The notes under the pieces were generated by a model. That model did not search any database. It was not told the DNA's origin and saw nothing but the letters and a program-made list of their open reading frames with translations. Below, one piece after another: positions 1 through 8,754 of a stretch of 64,000 nt of DNA. The stretch is from Accumulibacter sp. (GTDB lineage Bacteria; Pseudomonadota; Gammaproteobacteria; Burkholderiales; Rhodocyclaceae). The stretch is taken from NCBI RefSeq assembly GCF_029255125.1, contig NZ_JAPUVR010000138.1, positions 1-64,000 on the forward strand. Direction: 5' to 3'. The position numbers and the translations under genes are program-made. Numbering within the stretch: the first letter of the stretch is position 1; the number at the start of each line of letters is the position of its first letter.

Positions 1-89
1 AAAGGCGGAAAGGCGAGTCGGCAGCCTCGCTTTCTACGCCACCGCAGAATTGTTCCCTTCCGCGCGACATCGGCGCCCGCTGCCCCGGG

Positions 90-620
90 TGGCAGTGCTG
101 AAACGAAAAATTCACAACCTCTGACTACTCCGATCACGCCGCCCATCTGCTCCGCCGCACCGCGTTCGCCGGCGGCCTCCATGGCCGGCGCTACAAACTC
201 GTCTTCCGTGGCCAAAACGGGGCTACCTTGAACGCCACCACCGGGCTTTTCATGCTCCATTAGCTGAGGCTCAAACCGTCCTGCTCGCGGCCCAGCCTGT
301 CGAGGGGCAATGGGCAGGCCGAGGCGTCTCTCGCACCGCCAAGTATCGCGCGAATCTCCCGCCGGCGGCTTCGGGTCTTTGGAAGAGGCTCGGCTGTGGG
401 CCAACGACATCGTCCGCTGGTACAAAACACGGAGCACCTCCACAGCGGCTTCCGCTACGTGACGCCGGCCCCGCGCCAGCCTAATCCTGCTCGTTGGAGT
501 GTGGCCGTAGTCGCAACTGGTCTGCTGCCGGCTTGGTCACCCTTAACGCTGGCCGGAAATCAGCGAAGCGCGATTGCGCCAGCACCACCGAAAGTATGCC
601 AATCGCAGCGTGAGTTTCGG
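90..620 (+). pseudogene. Decayed IS3-family transposase (OrfB C-terminal half)
   Basis: Translated fragments match the end of an IS3-family OrfB, but in shifting frames. From about 123 one frame runs through HAAHLLRRTAFAGGLHG to a site where the usual HSDNG catalytic motif reads FRGQNG, so the catalytic Asp is lost. It meets an in-frame TAG near 273, then continues with SRPSLSRGNGQAEAS. A second frame gives RTAKYRANLPP, and a third gives FGSLEEARLWANDIVRWYKT (about 370-429). After another shift near 425 the sequence reads NTEHLHSGFRYVTP, followed by a tail resembling the RNWTPAG terminus. At least three frameshifts and one stop show an old dead relic. The 5' half of the element and its inverted repeats are not visible; the relic may continue left of the window. 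Confidence 0.75.
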
Positions 621-639
621 CGACAGCTATCTTGGCACT

Positions 640-1404
640 TGGAGAAGGGGGCATCTGCAGAACGAACTGAGTCCGGATGGCCAGGAGGCTTGCCTGTATT
701 GCCACTCACCGAGTCAGCAACTCAAGTAAGATGCGGTGCGCGCAATTCGGTGCGCGTTTCGAGGCCGGATTGCAGCAGATGAGCGATGGCCTGCTAGAGC
801 TCAGGAGAGAAAAACGCCACGACAGGTTCCTGGAACATCTCGGCCGACTCAAGCAGAGGACCTTGGCGCCAGCCAGCACTATAGGGTCAAGGTGGTCACC
901 GAGGAAACCGGCAAGACGGTGGCAGCGATCACTTTGCAGAAGGTGCCGGTCCCCGGACGAGAGCCGGGAACCCCGGCGCTTGCTGCGTGCATGCCTGCAC
1001 ACCAACGAGTTCTCCTCGGGTGAAGTGAAGCTCTGGCGGACCTACTCGATGCTCACCGACCTGGAGAGTGTGTGCCGGAGTCTGAAAGGTAAGCTCGGCA
1101 TGCGACCGATCTATCACAAGCGGGACGCGCGCTCGGACGGACATCTGATCATTACCGTGCTCGCCTAGCAGTGCGTTCAGTTTCTGCGCGTCAGACTCAA
1201 GGCCGCGGGAATCACCGACAGTTGGGCGACCCTGCGCGGGATATTCTGTGCGTCCAGCGCCGGGTGACCGCGATCTTCAACCAGTGCGACGGACGCTCGC
1301 TGCATGGGCGCAAAGCCACCGCCGCCGAACTCGGCCTGCTGGCAATCTATCGCGCGCTCCGCGTCAGCGCCGCACTCCGCGCAACGAGGAAACTGATCAG
1401 GTGA
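640..1404 (+). pseudogene. Decayed IS1634/IS4-superfamily transposase remnant
   Basis: Fragments in several frames reproduce the C-terminal third of an IS1634-type DDE transposase. In order they are ACLYCHSPSQQ, ARFEAGLQQMSDGL, EHLGRLKQR, ASQHYRVKVVTEETGKTVAA, then LHTNEFSSGEVKLWRTYSML and SLKGKLGMRPIYHKRDARSD. A TAG at about 1166 replaces the Tyr of the usual LAYxxV segment. The sequence reads on through LKAAGITDSWATLRGIF, shifts frame, and ends with GRKATAAELGLLAIYRALRV. It therefore has several frameshifts plus an internal stop. It directly follows the IS3 relic, so this was an insertion hot spot or nested insertion that has since eroded. Family assignment is from motif memory; the exact element cannot be named. 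Confidence 0.7.
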
Positions 1405-1684
1405 ATCACAGATTGCGCGCTTGTGGTGCGACGCGCGCATTTCGTCGCAGGCGAGGCATTGATGCATCGAGCGATGCTTGTTGGCCCGCTAAACAGGGGT
1501 TGGGGCCGTGACCAGCGCGCATCCGGTCGAGCGCAGGCGTGGCGCAAGGCTTGCGGGCAACTACTGAGCGCCCCCTTCCGCCTTCGTGTCGATCTTGCGT
1601 GCGAGTGCTGTTCTGCTGTCGCCGGTTCGTGCGGCGCCTGCTTGTCGCCTGGCGCAGCAGCGGCTTGCGGCGAGCTCCTCGTTC
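1405..1684. other. No gene seen between IS relic and galU
   Basis: All six frames are short or show only GC-driven open reading without family resemblance. No hairpin with a T-run was found downstream of galU (which ends at 1685 on the minus strand). The stretch may hold the eroded end of the second insertion relic. Confidence 0.4.
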
Positions 1685-2554
1685 TTACGTCACATACTTC
1701 GCCAGCAGCCGTCGCAAATCGTCAGCCAGTTCCGGGTGGCGGAGGCCGAAGGCGATGGTGGCGTCCAGGTAGCCGAGCTTGGAGCCGCAGTCGTAGCGTG
1801 TGCCGCGGTAGCGGTAGGCGAGGACCTGTTCCTCGGCAAGCAGTGCACCGATGCCGTCGGTAAGCTGGATCTCGCCACCGGAGCCTTTGCCGATGTGGGC
1901 GAGGTGATGAAAGATGCGCGGCGTCAGTACGTAGCGCCCGACGACGGCTAGCGTCGAGGGCGCTTTCGCCGGTTCGGGTTTCTCGACGATGCTGCTGATG
2001 TGTTCGACGCCGCCGCTCAACGGCTGGCTGTCAACGATGCCGTAGCTCTTGGTATGCGCGCGCGGCACGTTCTGGACGCCGATCACGGAGCAGTGGTGTT
2101 CGGCATGAACGTCCACCATCTGGCGCATCACCGCGGGCTCACCGTCGAGCAGGTCGTCGGCGAGGAGTACGGCGAAGGGCTCGTTGCCAACGACCGGTTT
2201 GGAACAGAGTACGGCGTGACCCAGGCCAAGCGCCTCGGACTGGCGGATGTAGATGCAGTTGATGTCCTTCGGCAGCAGGTTGCGCACGAACTCGAGCATT
2301 TCGGTCTTGCCGCGCCGCTCGAGCTCGGCTTCGAGTTCGTAAGCTTTGTCGAAGTGATCTTCGATCGAACGTTTCGAGCGGCCGGTGACGAAGATCATGT
2401 CGGTGATTCCGGCCGCTGCGGCTTCCTCGACGGCGTACTGGATCAGCGGTTTGTCGACGATCGGCAGCATCTCTTTCGGGCTGGCCTTGGTGGCAGGGAG
2501 GAAGCGAACGCCCAGTCCGGCGACTGGGAAGACCGCTTTGGTAACTCTTTTCAT
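1685..2554 (-). CDS. galU: UTP--glucose-1-phosphate uridylyltransferase
   Basis: Makes UDP-glucose from glucose-1-phosphate and UTP for exopolysaccharide, LPS and trehalose precursors; cytosolic. The 289-residue protein has the nucleotidyltransferase signature near its N terminus ([20 protein letters not shown]), the [13 protein letters not shown] segment, and the substrate loop SIVEKP, all in GalU order and at normal length. The start at 2554 (MKRVTKAVF) was chosen over an in-frame codon 48 bases upstream because family members begin here; an AGGGAG lies about 13 bases ahead. It is monocistronic, on the same strand as the flagellar operon but 177 bases beyond fliR, with insertion relics on its other side. 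Confidence 0.95.
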   Translation of the reverse strand: MKRVTKAVFPVAGLGVRFLPATKASPKEMLPIVDKPLIQYAVEEAAAAGITDMIFVTGRSKRSIEDHFDKAYELEAELERRGKTEMLEFVRNLLPKDINCIYIRQSEALGLGHAVLCSKPVVGNEPFAVLLADDLLDGEPAVMRQMVDVHAEHHCSVIGVQNVPRAHTKSYGIVDSQPLSGGVEHISSIVEKPEPAKAPSTLAVVGRYVLTPRIFHHLAHIGKGSGGEIQLTDGIGALLAEEQVLAYRYRGTRYDCGSKLGYLDATIAFGLRHPELADDLRRLLAKYVT

Positions 2555-2731
2555 ATGCTCGGCAACTCCCTGCAACTCGGTGAATGGAAACTCTTCCGGC
2601 ACGGGCCGATGAGGGGATGTTGCGGACTCGTCGGGAATCCGCCCTTAAATTGGCTGGATAGTATATTCCGCTTGTTGCCGTTGCGGACAAAATGCATCGC
2701 TGGTGTGGCTCGGCCGGTCGCATTGCCGTGG

Positions 2732-3517
2732 CTACAGCATGCGCGGCGACAGGTTGCCGATCATTGAGCGCAGGCCGAGTTCGAAGAGCTGCTGCAATGG
2801 TTGGCTCAGGTAGGGCAGGGCAACGATCAAGCTGGCGAAGCCGAGTGCCAGGGTGAGCGGGAAGCCAATGGCCATCAGGTTGAGTTGTGGCGCTGCCCGG
2901 CTGAGCACGGCGAGCGCGAGGTTGGTGATCATCAGGGCAACGAGGATGGGCAGCGCGAGGAAAAGCCCCGACGAGAAGATGATGCTGCCTGCCTGCGCCA
3001 GTTTATGCCAGCTGGTCGGGTCTGCGCTTTGAATTCCGATCGGGATCAGCGCGAAGCTCTGGGCGAGCGTGGCGATGACCATCAGGTGGCCATTGATCGA
3101 CATGAAGACGAGCAGCGCGAGCAGACCGAGAAATTCAGAGATGACGGCCGTCTGACCAGCGGTCTGCGGATCGTAGGCGCTGGCGAAACCTAGCCCCATT
3201 TGCATGCTGATCATTTCGCCGGCGAGGTCGACGGCGGTGAAGACGAGGCGCATGGCGAAACCCATGGCGAGGCCGATCAGCATTTGCTGGGCGAGAATCA
3301 GGAGCCCGGCTGCCGATCCCGGGGCGAGCGGCGGGATTGGCGGCAGTATGGGGGTGATGGCGAAGGTGATTGCCAGGCCGGCGGCGAGCCGGACGCGCAG
3401 CGTCAGCGCCGGGTTGCTGAACGGCGGGGCGGCAGCCAGGATGGCCAGGATGCGCGCCAAGGGGAAGAAGAAGGCGCTTACCCAGGCGTTGATCTCGTTG
3501 GCCGAGAGACTGATCAC
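2732..3517 (-). CDS. fliR: Flagellar export gate protein FliR
   Basis: Integral membrane component of the flagellar type III export gate (FliP5-FliQ4-FliR1) in the basal body. The 261-residue protein is almost entirely hydrophobic, with about six membrane segments. It contains the family signatures FSNPALTLRVRL and VDLAGEMISMQMGLGFASAYDP. The start is GTG at 3517. It is the last gene of the fliF...fliR operon, 7 bases after fliQ. No flhB follows, as is common when fliLMNOPQR ends a transcription unit. Confidence 0.95.
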   Translation of the reverse strand: MISLSANEINAWVSAFFFPLARILAILAAAPPFSNPALTLRVRLAAGLAITFAITPILPPIPPLAPGSAAGLLILAQQMLIGLAMGFAMRLVFTAVDLAGEMISMQMGLGFASAYDPQTAGQTAVISEFLGLLALLVFMSINGHLMVIATLAQSFALIPIGIQSADPTSWHKLAQAGSIIFSSGLFLALPILVALMITNLALAVLSRAAPQLNLMAIGFPLTLALGFASLIVALPYLSQPLQQLFELGLRSMIGNLSPRML

Positions 3518-3524
3518 GCGGCAG

Positions 3525-3794
3525 TCAGCCGATGAAGAGGGGAATGCTTTCGAGCAGTCGCCGCATGTAGTCGACCATCAATTGCAGCATCCACGGTCCG
3601 GCCAGGATGAGGACGAGGAACATGCCGACCAGCTTGGGTATGAACGACAGCGTCTGTTCGTTGATCTGCGTCGCCGCCTGGAAGACGCTGATCACCAGGC
3701 CGATGAGCAGCGCAGCGAGGAGCAGCGGTGCTGACAGGAGCAGCGTCATTTCGATCGCCTGCCGACCGATATCCATGACCAGTTCGGGCGTCAT
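3525..3794 (-). CDS. fliQ: Flagellar export gate protein FliQ
   Basis: Small (89-residue) two-helix membrane protein of the flagellar export gate. Family features seen are an N-terminal [20 protein letters not shown] helix, the [20 protein letters not shown] turn and a second helix ending [14 protein letters not shown]. Length is exactly typical. Its ATG overlaps the fliP stop (ATGA, 4 bases), which implies translational coupling. Confidence 0.96.
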   Translation of the reverse strand: MTPELVMDIGRQAIEMTLLLSAPLLLAALLIGLVISVFQAATQINEQTLSFIPKLVGMFLVLILAGPWMLQLMVDYMRRLLESIPLFIG

Positions 3795-4546
3795 GCGGCG
3801 AAGCTCGCCATCAGCGAGCCGAGCAGAAGGTGCCAGCCGTCGACGAGGACGAAAAGCATCAGCTTGAAGGGCAGCGAGACCATCACGGGCGACATCATCA
3901 TCATGCCCATCGACATCAGCACGCTGGCCACGACCATGTCGACGATGAGAAACGGGATGAAGATGATGAAGCCGATCTGGAAGGCGGTCTTCAGTTCGCT
4001 GGTGACGAAGGCCGGGATGAGCAGGCGCATGGGCACATCGTCGGCGGTCTGGAAACGCGGGGCGTTGGTCATCCGGGCGAAGAGGGCAATATCAGCCTCG
4101 CGCGTCTGCTTGAGCATGAACTTGCGCAGCGGAACGGCGCCGCGTTCGATCGCCTGCAGATAGGTAATCCGGTTTTCGGAGAGAGGGACGTACGCGTCCG
4201 TGTAGACCGTGTCGAGCACCGGCGACATGATGAAGAAGGTGAGAAAAAGCGAAAGCCCGAGAAGAACCTGGTTGGGTGGCGAGGTCTGGGTGCCCAGCGC
4301 GTGCCGGAGCAGCGAAAGGACAATGATGATGCGGGTGAAGCTGGACATCATCAGCAAGGCGGCGGGAATGAAGGTGAGCGCCGTCAGTGTGAGGAGCGTC
4401 TGTATCGATAGCGTGTAGGTCTGACTAGCGCCGGGTCCGGGCGTGCTGGTGAAGGCGGGCAGGCCGCCGCCGGCTTGTGCCCAGACGGCGAGAGGCATGA
4501 GGAGCGCGGCAGGCAGGAGGAAGACGATCGCTCTAGCTGCCTTCAT
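3791..4546 (-). CDS. fliP: Flagellar export gate protein FliP
   Basis: Core pore-forming subunit of the flagellar protein export gate. The 251-residue protein starts with a cleavable signal peptide (hydrophobic residues 6-22, then WAQA). It carries the FliP signatures [18 protein letters not shown] and [15 protein letters not shown], and ends with helices around [19 protein letters not shown]. It overlaps fliO by 14 bases upstream and fliQ by 4 bases downstream. Order O-P-Q-R is the standard one. Confidence 0.97.
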   Translation of the reverse strand: MKAARAIVFLLPAALLMPLAVWAQAGGGLPAFTSTPGPGASQTYTLSIQTLLTLTALTFIPAALLMMSSFTRIIIVLSLLRHALGTQTSPPNQVLLGLSLFLTFFIMSPVLDTVYTDAYVPLSENRITYLQAIERGAVPLRKFMLKQTREADIALFARMTNAPRFQTADDVPMRLLIPAFVTSELKTAFQIGFIIFIPFLIVDMVVASVLMSMGMMMMSPVMVSLPFKLMLFVLVDGWHLLLGSLMASFAA

Positions 4547-4946
4547 TCTTGCGTTCCGAGAGCTGCCTCAGCCATAGCGCAAAGCGTTGATCGGCAGCGG
4601 ACGGCGCTTGCAGCTCGCCTTTCGGGAGTGTGTGCAGCGTTCGGATCTGGCCTGGTACCAGGCCGATGACGAGCCAGGTGTCAGCGATTTCGACGAGGAC
4701 GATTCTCTCGCGGGCGCCGACGATCAAGCCGCCGACGATCCGCAGTGGTCCGCTACTGCCGAAGCCGCGTCCACCGTTGAGTCGGCGGAGGAGAAAAGCG
4801 GCCAGGAAGAGGACGCCAATGACCAGGACAAGGCCGAGGACGGTCTGTAGCATGGCTGTGGTCGACACGCCGGGATCGCCGCTGGCCGCCTGTGCCCAGG
4901 CGCCGCCTGGCAGGAGTGCGGTGCAGGCGCGTACTAAATGCGACAT
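4533..4946 (-). CDS. fliO: Flagellar assembly protein FliO
   Basis: Accessory membrane protein that helps assemble or stabilise the FliP ring. With the start at 4946 the product is 137 residues: an N-terminal hydrophobic stretch ending WAQA, one strong membrane helix ([20 protein letters not shown]) and a cytosolic FliO domain containing [15 protein letters not shown]. The start is uncertain: an open frame continues to 5063 and would overlap fliN. I chose 4946 because it gives a normal length and a signal-like N terminus. Confidence 0.88.
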   Translation of the reverse strand: MSHLVRACTALLPGGAWAQAASGDPGVSTTAMLQTVLGLVLVIGVLFLAAFLLRRLNGGRGFGSSGPLRIVGGLIVGARERIVLVEIADTWLVIGLVPGQIRTLHTLPKGELQAPSAADQRFALWLRQLSERKNEGS

Positions 4947-5040
4947 CACGAGCCTGGTGCCGGCGCGGCTGGCGTTCGCCTGGCAGATCACGCCACCCGG
5001 CTGGCCAATCCGGCCGTGTTCTGCCGAAGCAGCGGGAGGC

Positions 5041-5472
5041 TCAGTGGCCGATTCTGCGCGCACGTTCGGAGGGGGTAACGATGTCGGTCAGGCGAATGCC
5101 GAACTTGTCGTTGACGACGACCACCTCGCCCTGGGCGATCAGTGTGCCATTGACATAGACGTTGAGCGGCTCGCCGGCCAGCGCATCGAGCTCGACCACC
5201 GAGCCGTGCGCAAGTTGCAGAAGGTTCTTGATGGTGATCTTGGTGCGCCCGAGTTCGACCGAAATCTGGACCGGGATGTCCAGGATCATGTCGAGCTCAT
5301 TCATCAGCGAAGGCTTGCCGCCGGGATCGTCGAAACTCGGAAAGATGTTCGCCGTCTGCGGGCCGGCCGCCGAGGCGGCATCGCTGAGCGCCTGTTCGGC
5401 CATCGCGGCTGCCCAGTCGTCGTCGATGCTGCTGCCCGGCGGGTCTTCCGGCTCGTCCGCTGTCTTAGCCAC
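5041..5472 (-). CDS. fliN: Flagellar motor switch protein FliN
   Basis: C-ring component that also docks the FliH-FliI export ATPase complex. The protein is 143 residues: an acidic, low-complexity N-terminal third, then a C-terminal SpoA domain (about 68-140) with LDIPVQISVELGRTKITIKN and GEVVVVNDKFGIRLTDIV. The start is taken as GTG at 5472, which overlaps the fliM stop by 8 bases and has GGGAGA about 8 bases upstream. An upstream in-frame start at 5502 would lie deeper inside fliM and is less likely. Confidence 0.95.
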   Translation of the reverse strand: MAKTADEPEDPPGSSIDDDWAAAMAEQALSDAASAAGPQTANIFPSFDDPGGKPSLMNELDMILDIPVQISVELGRTKITIKNLLQLAHGSVVELDALAGEPLNVYVNGTLIAQGEVVVVNDKFGIRLTDIVTPSERARRIGH

Positions 5473-6469
5473 GCAGTTCTCCCAGCGGCGCTTCCTCGCC
5501 ATCGGTGGCGATGAAACGCTCGACCTTCAAGGCGTATTGGCGACCCTGTTGGCCATAACGACATTCGATCAGCGGAACCTCGTCGACCAGGGCGACGATC
5601 GTTTCGGGAATGTCGATCGGGATCACATCGCCGACCTGCATGTTGAGGATATGGCGCAGGGTGACCGTGGTCGTCGCCAATTGCGCGCTGATTTCGACTT
5701 CTGCGTTCTTCAACTGCCTGCGCAGCATGATGATCCAGCGCCGGTCGGTCGACAACTGATCGCTCTGCATCGCGCTGTAGAGCAGGTCGCGGATCGGTTC
5801 GATCATCGAATACGGGAAGCAGATGTGCATGTCAGCGCTCGATCCGCCGAACTCCAGAGAAAAGCTCGTTGAAACGACAATTTCGGAAGGCGTGGCGATG
5901 TTGGCGAACTGCGAATTCATTTCCGAGCGGACGTACTCGAAACTCAGTTCGTATACCGGCTTCCATGACCGAGTGTACTCGGTGAAGACGACGGAAAGCA
6001 ATCCCTGGATGATGCGCTGCTCGGTGGCGGTGAAATCGCGTCCTTCGACCCGGGTGTGAAACCGCCCGTCGCCGCCGAACATGTTGTCGACGACGAGAAA
6101 GACCAGGCTGGGGTCGAAGACGAAGAGTGCCGTGCCGCGCAGTGGCTTGGCGGTGACCAGGTTGAGGTTGGTCGGCACGACCAGATTGCGCGTGAATTCG
6201 CTGTACTTCTGAACGCGGATCGAGCCGACCGAAATCTCGGTGCTGCGGTGCATGTAGTTGAACAGGCCGATCCGCAGGTAGCGTGCGAAGCGTTCGTTGA
6301 CCAGTTCGAGCGTCGGCATCCGCCCACGGACGATCCTTTCCTGCGTCCCGAGGTTGTAAGGGCGTGGCCCGCCATCGATTTCTTCCCCGCTTTCCGGCTC
6401 CTCGGCGTCGCCGGTGACTCCCTTGAGGAGGGCGTCTACCTCGTCTTGGGAGAGGAAATCCGTGCTCAT
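5465..6469 (-). CDS. fliM: Flagellar motor switch protein FliM
   Basis: C-ring protein that receives CheY-P and sets the rotation sense. The 334-residue protein has the N-terminal CheY-binding peptide (FLSQDEVDALL, residues 5-15). The middle CheC-like domain includes VFDPSLVFLVVDNMFGGDG, and a C-terminal SpoA domain (about 255-325) contains LNMQVGDVIPIDIPE. Full length with no defects. It lies 9 bases downstream of fliL and overlaps fliN. Confidence 0.97.
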   Translation of the reverse strand: MSTDFLSQDEVDALLKGVTGDAEEPESGEEIDGGPRPYNLGTQERIVRGRMPTLELVNERFARYLRIGLFNYMHRSTEISVGSIRVQKYSEFTRNLVVPTNLNLVTAKPLRGTALFVFDPSLVFLVVDNMFGGDGRFHTRVEGRDFTATEQRIIQGLLSVVFTEYTRSWKPVYELSFEYVRSEMNSQFANIATPSEIVVSTSFSLEFGGSSADMHICFPYSMIEPIRDLLYSAMQSDQLSTDRRWIIMLRRQLKNAEVEISAQLATTTVTLRHILNMQVGDVIPIDIPETIVALVDEVPLIECRYGQQGRQYALKVERFIATDGEEAPLGELRG

Positions 6470-6478
6470 TGTGGCTGG

Positions 6479-7036
6479 CTACTGAATGATGAACGAAGTG
6501 AACAGGACGTCGCGGATCGGCCCTTCTCTTTTCTTGTTTTTCGCCGCCGGGTCGAGGATATGGTTCATCTGGTCCTTGATCTCTTCGGCGAGACGCTGCT
6601 TGCCTTCCTTCGCGATCAGCTCGGACGCCTTCTTGCTCGACAGGAGGAGCGTGATGTCGTTGCGCAACTTGGGCATATACACCTTGAGCTGGTCGCCGGT
6701 TTGCGCATCCTCGACCTCGACCGCGGCAATCAACTGCAGGAACTGGTCGCCATTTTCCGGTACGAGGTTGACGGTAAAGGCGTCGAGCGCGACGTAGATC
6801 GGCGCTGCTTCGCGATCGACCTTCTTCTTCTTGACCGGCTTTGCCTTCTCGACCGCAGCTTCGCCGTTTTCCTCGTCGTGTTCAGGGCTGCTCTTGAGCA
6901 GGAAGAAAGCGGCTGTGCCGCCCAGCGCGAGGACGAGAACGACCGCGGCGACGATGATGATCAGCAGCTTCTTGCTGCTCTTCGCCGGGGTAGCTTCGGC
7001 GCTGTCCCCGGCGGGCTTGCTATCCTTGGTGGCCAT
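6479..7036 (-). CDS. fliL: Flagellar basal-body-associated protein FliL
   Basis: Single-pass inner membrane protein next to the stator units, affecting motor torque. The 185 residues comprise a short cytosolic tail, a membrane helix at about 24-46 (LIIIVAAVVLVLALGGTAAF), a charged linker rich in Lys/Glu, and a periplasmic FliL domain with YVALDAFTVNLVPENGDQFL. Stator genes motAB are not in this window. It follows fliK after an 82-base gap. Confidence 0.95.
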   Translation of the reverse strand: MATKDSKPAGDSAEATPAKSSKKLLIIIVAAVVLVLALGGTAAFFLLKSSPEHDEENGEAAVEKAKPVKKKKVDREAAPIYVALDAFTVNLVPENGDQFLQLIAAVEVEDAQTGDQLKVYMPKLRNDITLLLSSKKASELIAKEGKQRLAEEIKDQMNHILDPAAKNKKREGPIRDVLFTSFIIQ

Positions 7037-7118
7037 CGAGCACTTCTCTCCCTGATTTGCTGGTCAGCCTGTTTCGTTTGCGCTTCGCGTGCTTCAGGCA
7101 AGGCGGCGGGCGCAGTGC

Positions 7119-8225
7119 CTACACGAAGAGGTCGACCAGCGCGTTGCCGCGCCGGATGGCCAGCGTGTGCGCCGCCTGCCCGGTGCCCGAAGCAATGCCA
7201 AGTATAGCGTCATCACCTCTTCGCCGGGGAGACTGCGATGCGTCCTCGCGTGCGGTCGGTGGCTGACGATCGGACTCGCTGCCGACGGTAACCTGGCCAA
7301 GCTGGACGCCAGCGCCGGCCAACAGTTCACGCAGCCGCGGCAGCGAATTTTCGATGGCGCTACGCACATCGGCGTTGGCCGACGCGAAGTGCGCGCTGGT
7401 TACCTCGCGGTCGATGCTCAGGGTGATTTCGACCTGTCCCAATTGTGCCGGGTTGAGCGTCAGTTGCGCTTGCTGCCGGTCGTTGTCGGCGAACCACAAC
7501 AGTTTCTGCGCGAAGTCGTCGGTCCAGGCCGGATGCCCGAGCGGTGTTGCCACGTGCTGTGCGGGATGCCCGTCGACGGGGGCGGGCGAAGGATGCGCGC
7601 CGTTCGGCATGGGCAGCAGCGCGCCGAGCGGCGGCGAGCTGGACTCTGCTGTGGCGGTTTGGCGGCTGTCCGGTTCTGCCCCGGCAAGGCTGAAAGCGGC
7701 AAGTTTTGCCGCCCGTGGCTCGGTGGTGGCCGCTGCCGCAAGCAGCGTTTGCCGGCCGTCGGCGGCGCTCCCAGCGCTTGCGGCGTCGCGTAGGGCCGCT
7801 TCGTCGGTCAAGGGCGCGAGCAGCCGAACCGTACCGGCGGGCGCCGGATCTTCGTTCGGCAAGCCGCTGGTGGCCGCCTCGCCGAGTGCGCTGGCGACGC
7901 CAATGCGGGCGGTCGGTATCGCCGCGGCCAGGGTGACGAACCGCAAGGGCGTTGCTGCCTGGCCGGCTGCCTGCACCGCCAGGGCATCGGCAAGACCCGG
8001 CGTGGGCGGCGCATCGGCAAGTATCTGCGCGGTCGCGTCTGTCTGGTTTTGGTCCTCCGGCGGCTTCTGGCTGCTCCGCGTGTCGACGGCAAAGGCGGCG
8101 AGCAGACTGGCGAAATCGGCGACCACGGCGCCCAGGTCGGCGCTCGGTGCTTCATCCGTCCGGCTGCCGGCGGTGGTCGCCGCGAGGGACGAGGCGGTAA
8201 GTTGCGAAACGATGGAGATCGTCAT
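7119..8225 (-). CDS. fliK: Flagellar hook-length control protein FliK
   Basis: Secreted molecular ruler that measures the hook and switches export specificity. The 368 residues fit the family: a long Ala/Pro-rich, poorly conserved N-terminal two thirds, then the conserved C-terminal domain (about 265-345). That domain includes QQAQLTLNPAQLGQVEITL and the following segment up to AGVQLGQVTV. The call rests on that domain plus its place between fliJ and fliL. Confidence 0.9.
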   Translation of the reverse strand: MTISIVSQLTASSLAATTAGSRTDEAPSADLGAVVADFASLLAAFAVDTRSSQKPPEDQNQTDATAQILADAPPTPGLADALAVQAAGQAATPLRFVTLAAAIPTARIGVASALGEAATSGLPNEDPAPAGTVRLLAPLTDEAALRDAASAGSAADGRQTLLAAAATTEPRAAKLAAFSLAGAEPDSRQTATAESSSPPLGALLPMPNGAHPSPAPVDGHPAQHVATPLGHPAWTDDFAQKLLWFADNDRQQAQLTLNPAQLGQVEITLSIDREVTSAHFASANADVRSAIENSLPRLRELLAGAGVQLGQVTVGSESDRQPPTAREDASQSPRRRGDDAILGIASGTGQAAHTLAIRRGNALVDLFV

Positions 8226-8282
8226 GATCGTTCTTCTGGGCGGACGTAGTGCAGACTTTGAAGCAAGTCCCGTGCCAGCGCT

Positions 8283-8729
8283 TCACTGCTCCTCGCTGCC
8301 GTTTCCGCGGCGTGCTGCGTGTTCGTCCTGCACCTTCTGCTCCTGGCGCGTTTCCTGGCGCGCTTGCTGCAGCCGATGGCGCGTGGCCAAGGCGTCGAAG
8401 GCTTTCAGCTTGATCTGCTGCTGCTGCCATTCGAGCTGGCCGGCGACGGTTTGCGTTTCGTGGCGGCGGACAACCTGTGCCTGCTGCTCGATCGCTTCGT
8501 CGAGGCGGTCGAGGAACTGCTGGAAGTTGAGCCATTGTGGCTGCCCGATGCCGTTCTGCACGGCCTGACGGAAGCGCGCCGAGTACTCGTCGCGATACTG
8601 TTTCAGCAGCGCATGCTTGCCCTTCTCGCTTTGCTCGGCGGCAATCAGGCGGGCGAGCCGCTGCGTCGCGGCGTCGCTGCGGGTTTGCATCAGTTCGAGC
8701 ACGGTCTGCAGGGCGAAGGGTTTGCTCAT
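8283..8729 (-). CDS. fliJ: Flagellar export chaperone FliJ
   Basis: Cytosolic coiled-coil protein that sits in the FliI hexamer pore and passes substrates to the gate. The 148 residues are almost all helical and charged, with Glu/Gln/Arg heptads throughout (for example LFLDRLDEAIEQQAQVVRRH-like spacing at about 75-95). No catalytic motif is expected. Placed 25 bases after fliI and 57 before fliK. The sequence is weakly conserved in this family, so position in the operon is part of the argument. Confidence 0.88.
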   Translation of the reverse strand: MSKPFALQTVLELMQTRSDAATQRLARLIAAEQSEKGKHALLKQYRDEYSARFRQAVQNGIGQPQWLNFQQFLDRLDEAIEQQAQVVRRHETQTVAGQLEWQQQQIKLKAFDALATRHRLQQARQETRQEQKVQDEHAARRGNGSEEQ

Positions 8730-8754
8730 CGTGGACAGTCACCGGTGGCGCGTT

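Noticed and set aside
2139-2723. Minus-strand frame overlapping galU upstream part
   Set aside because: Out of frame with galU; arginine-rich translation of the GalU codons without family resemblance.
7037-7118. Sigma-54 promoter before fliL
   Set aside because: A GG and a GC lie at 10 bases, but the -12 part reads CCGC rather than TTGC and it falls in the 3' end of fliK.
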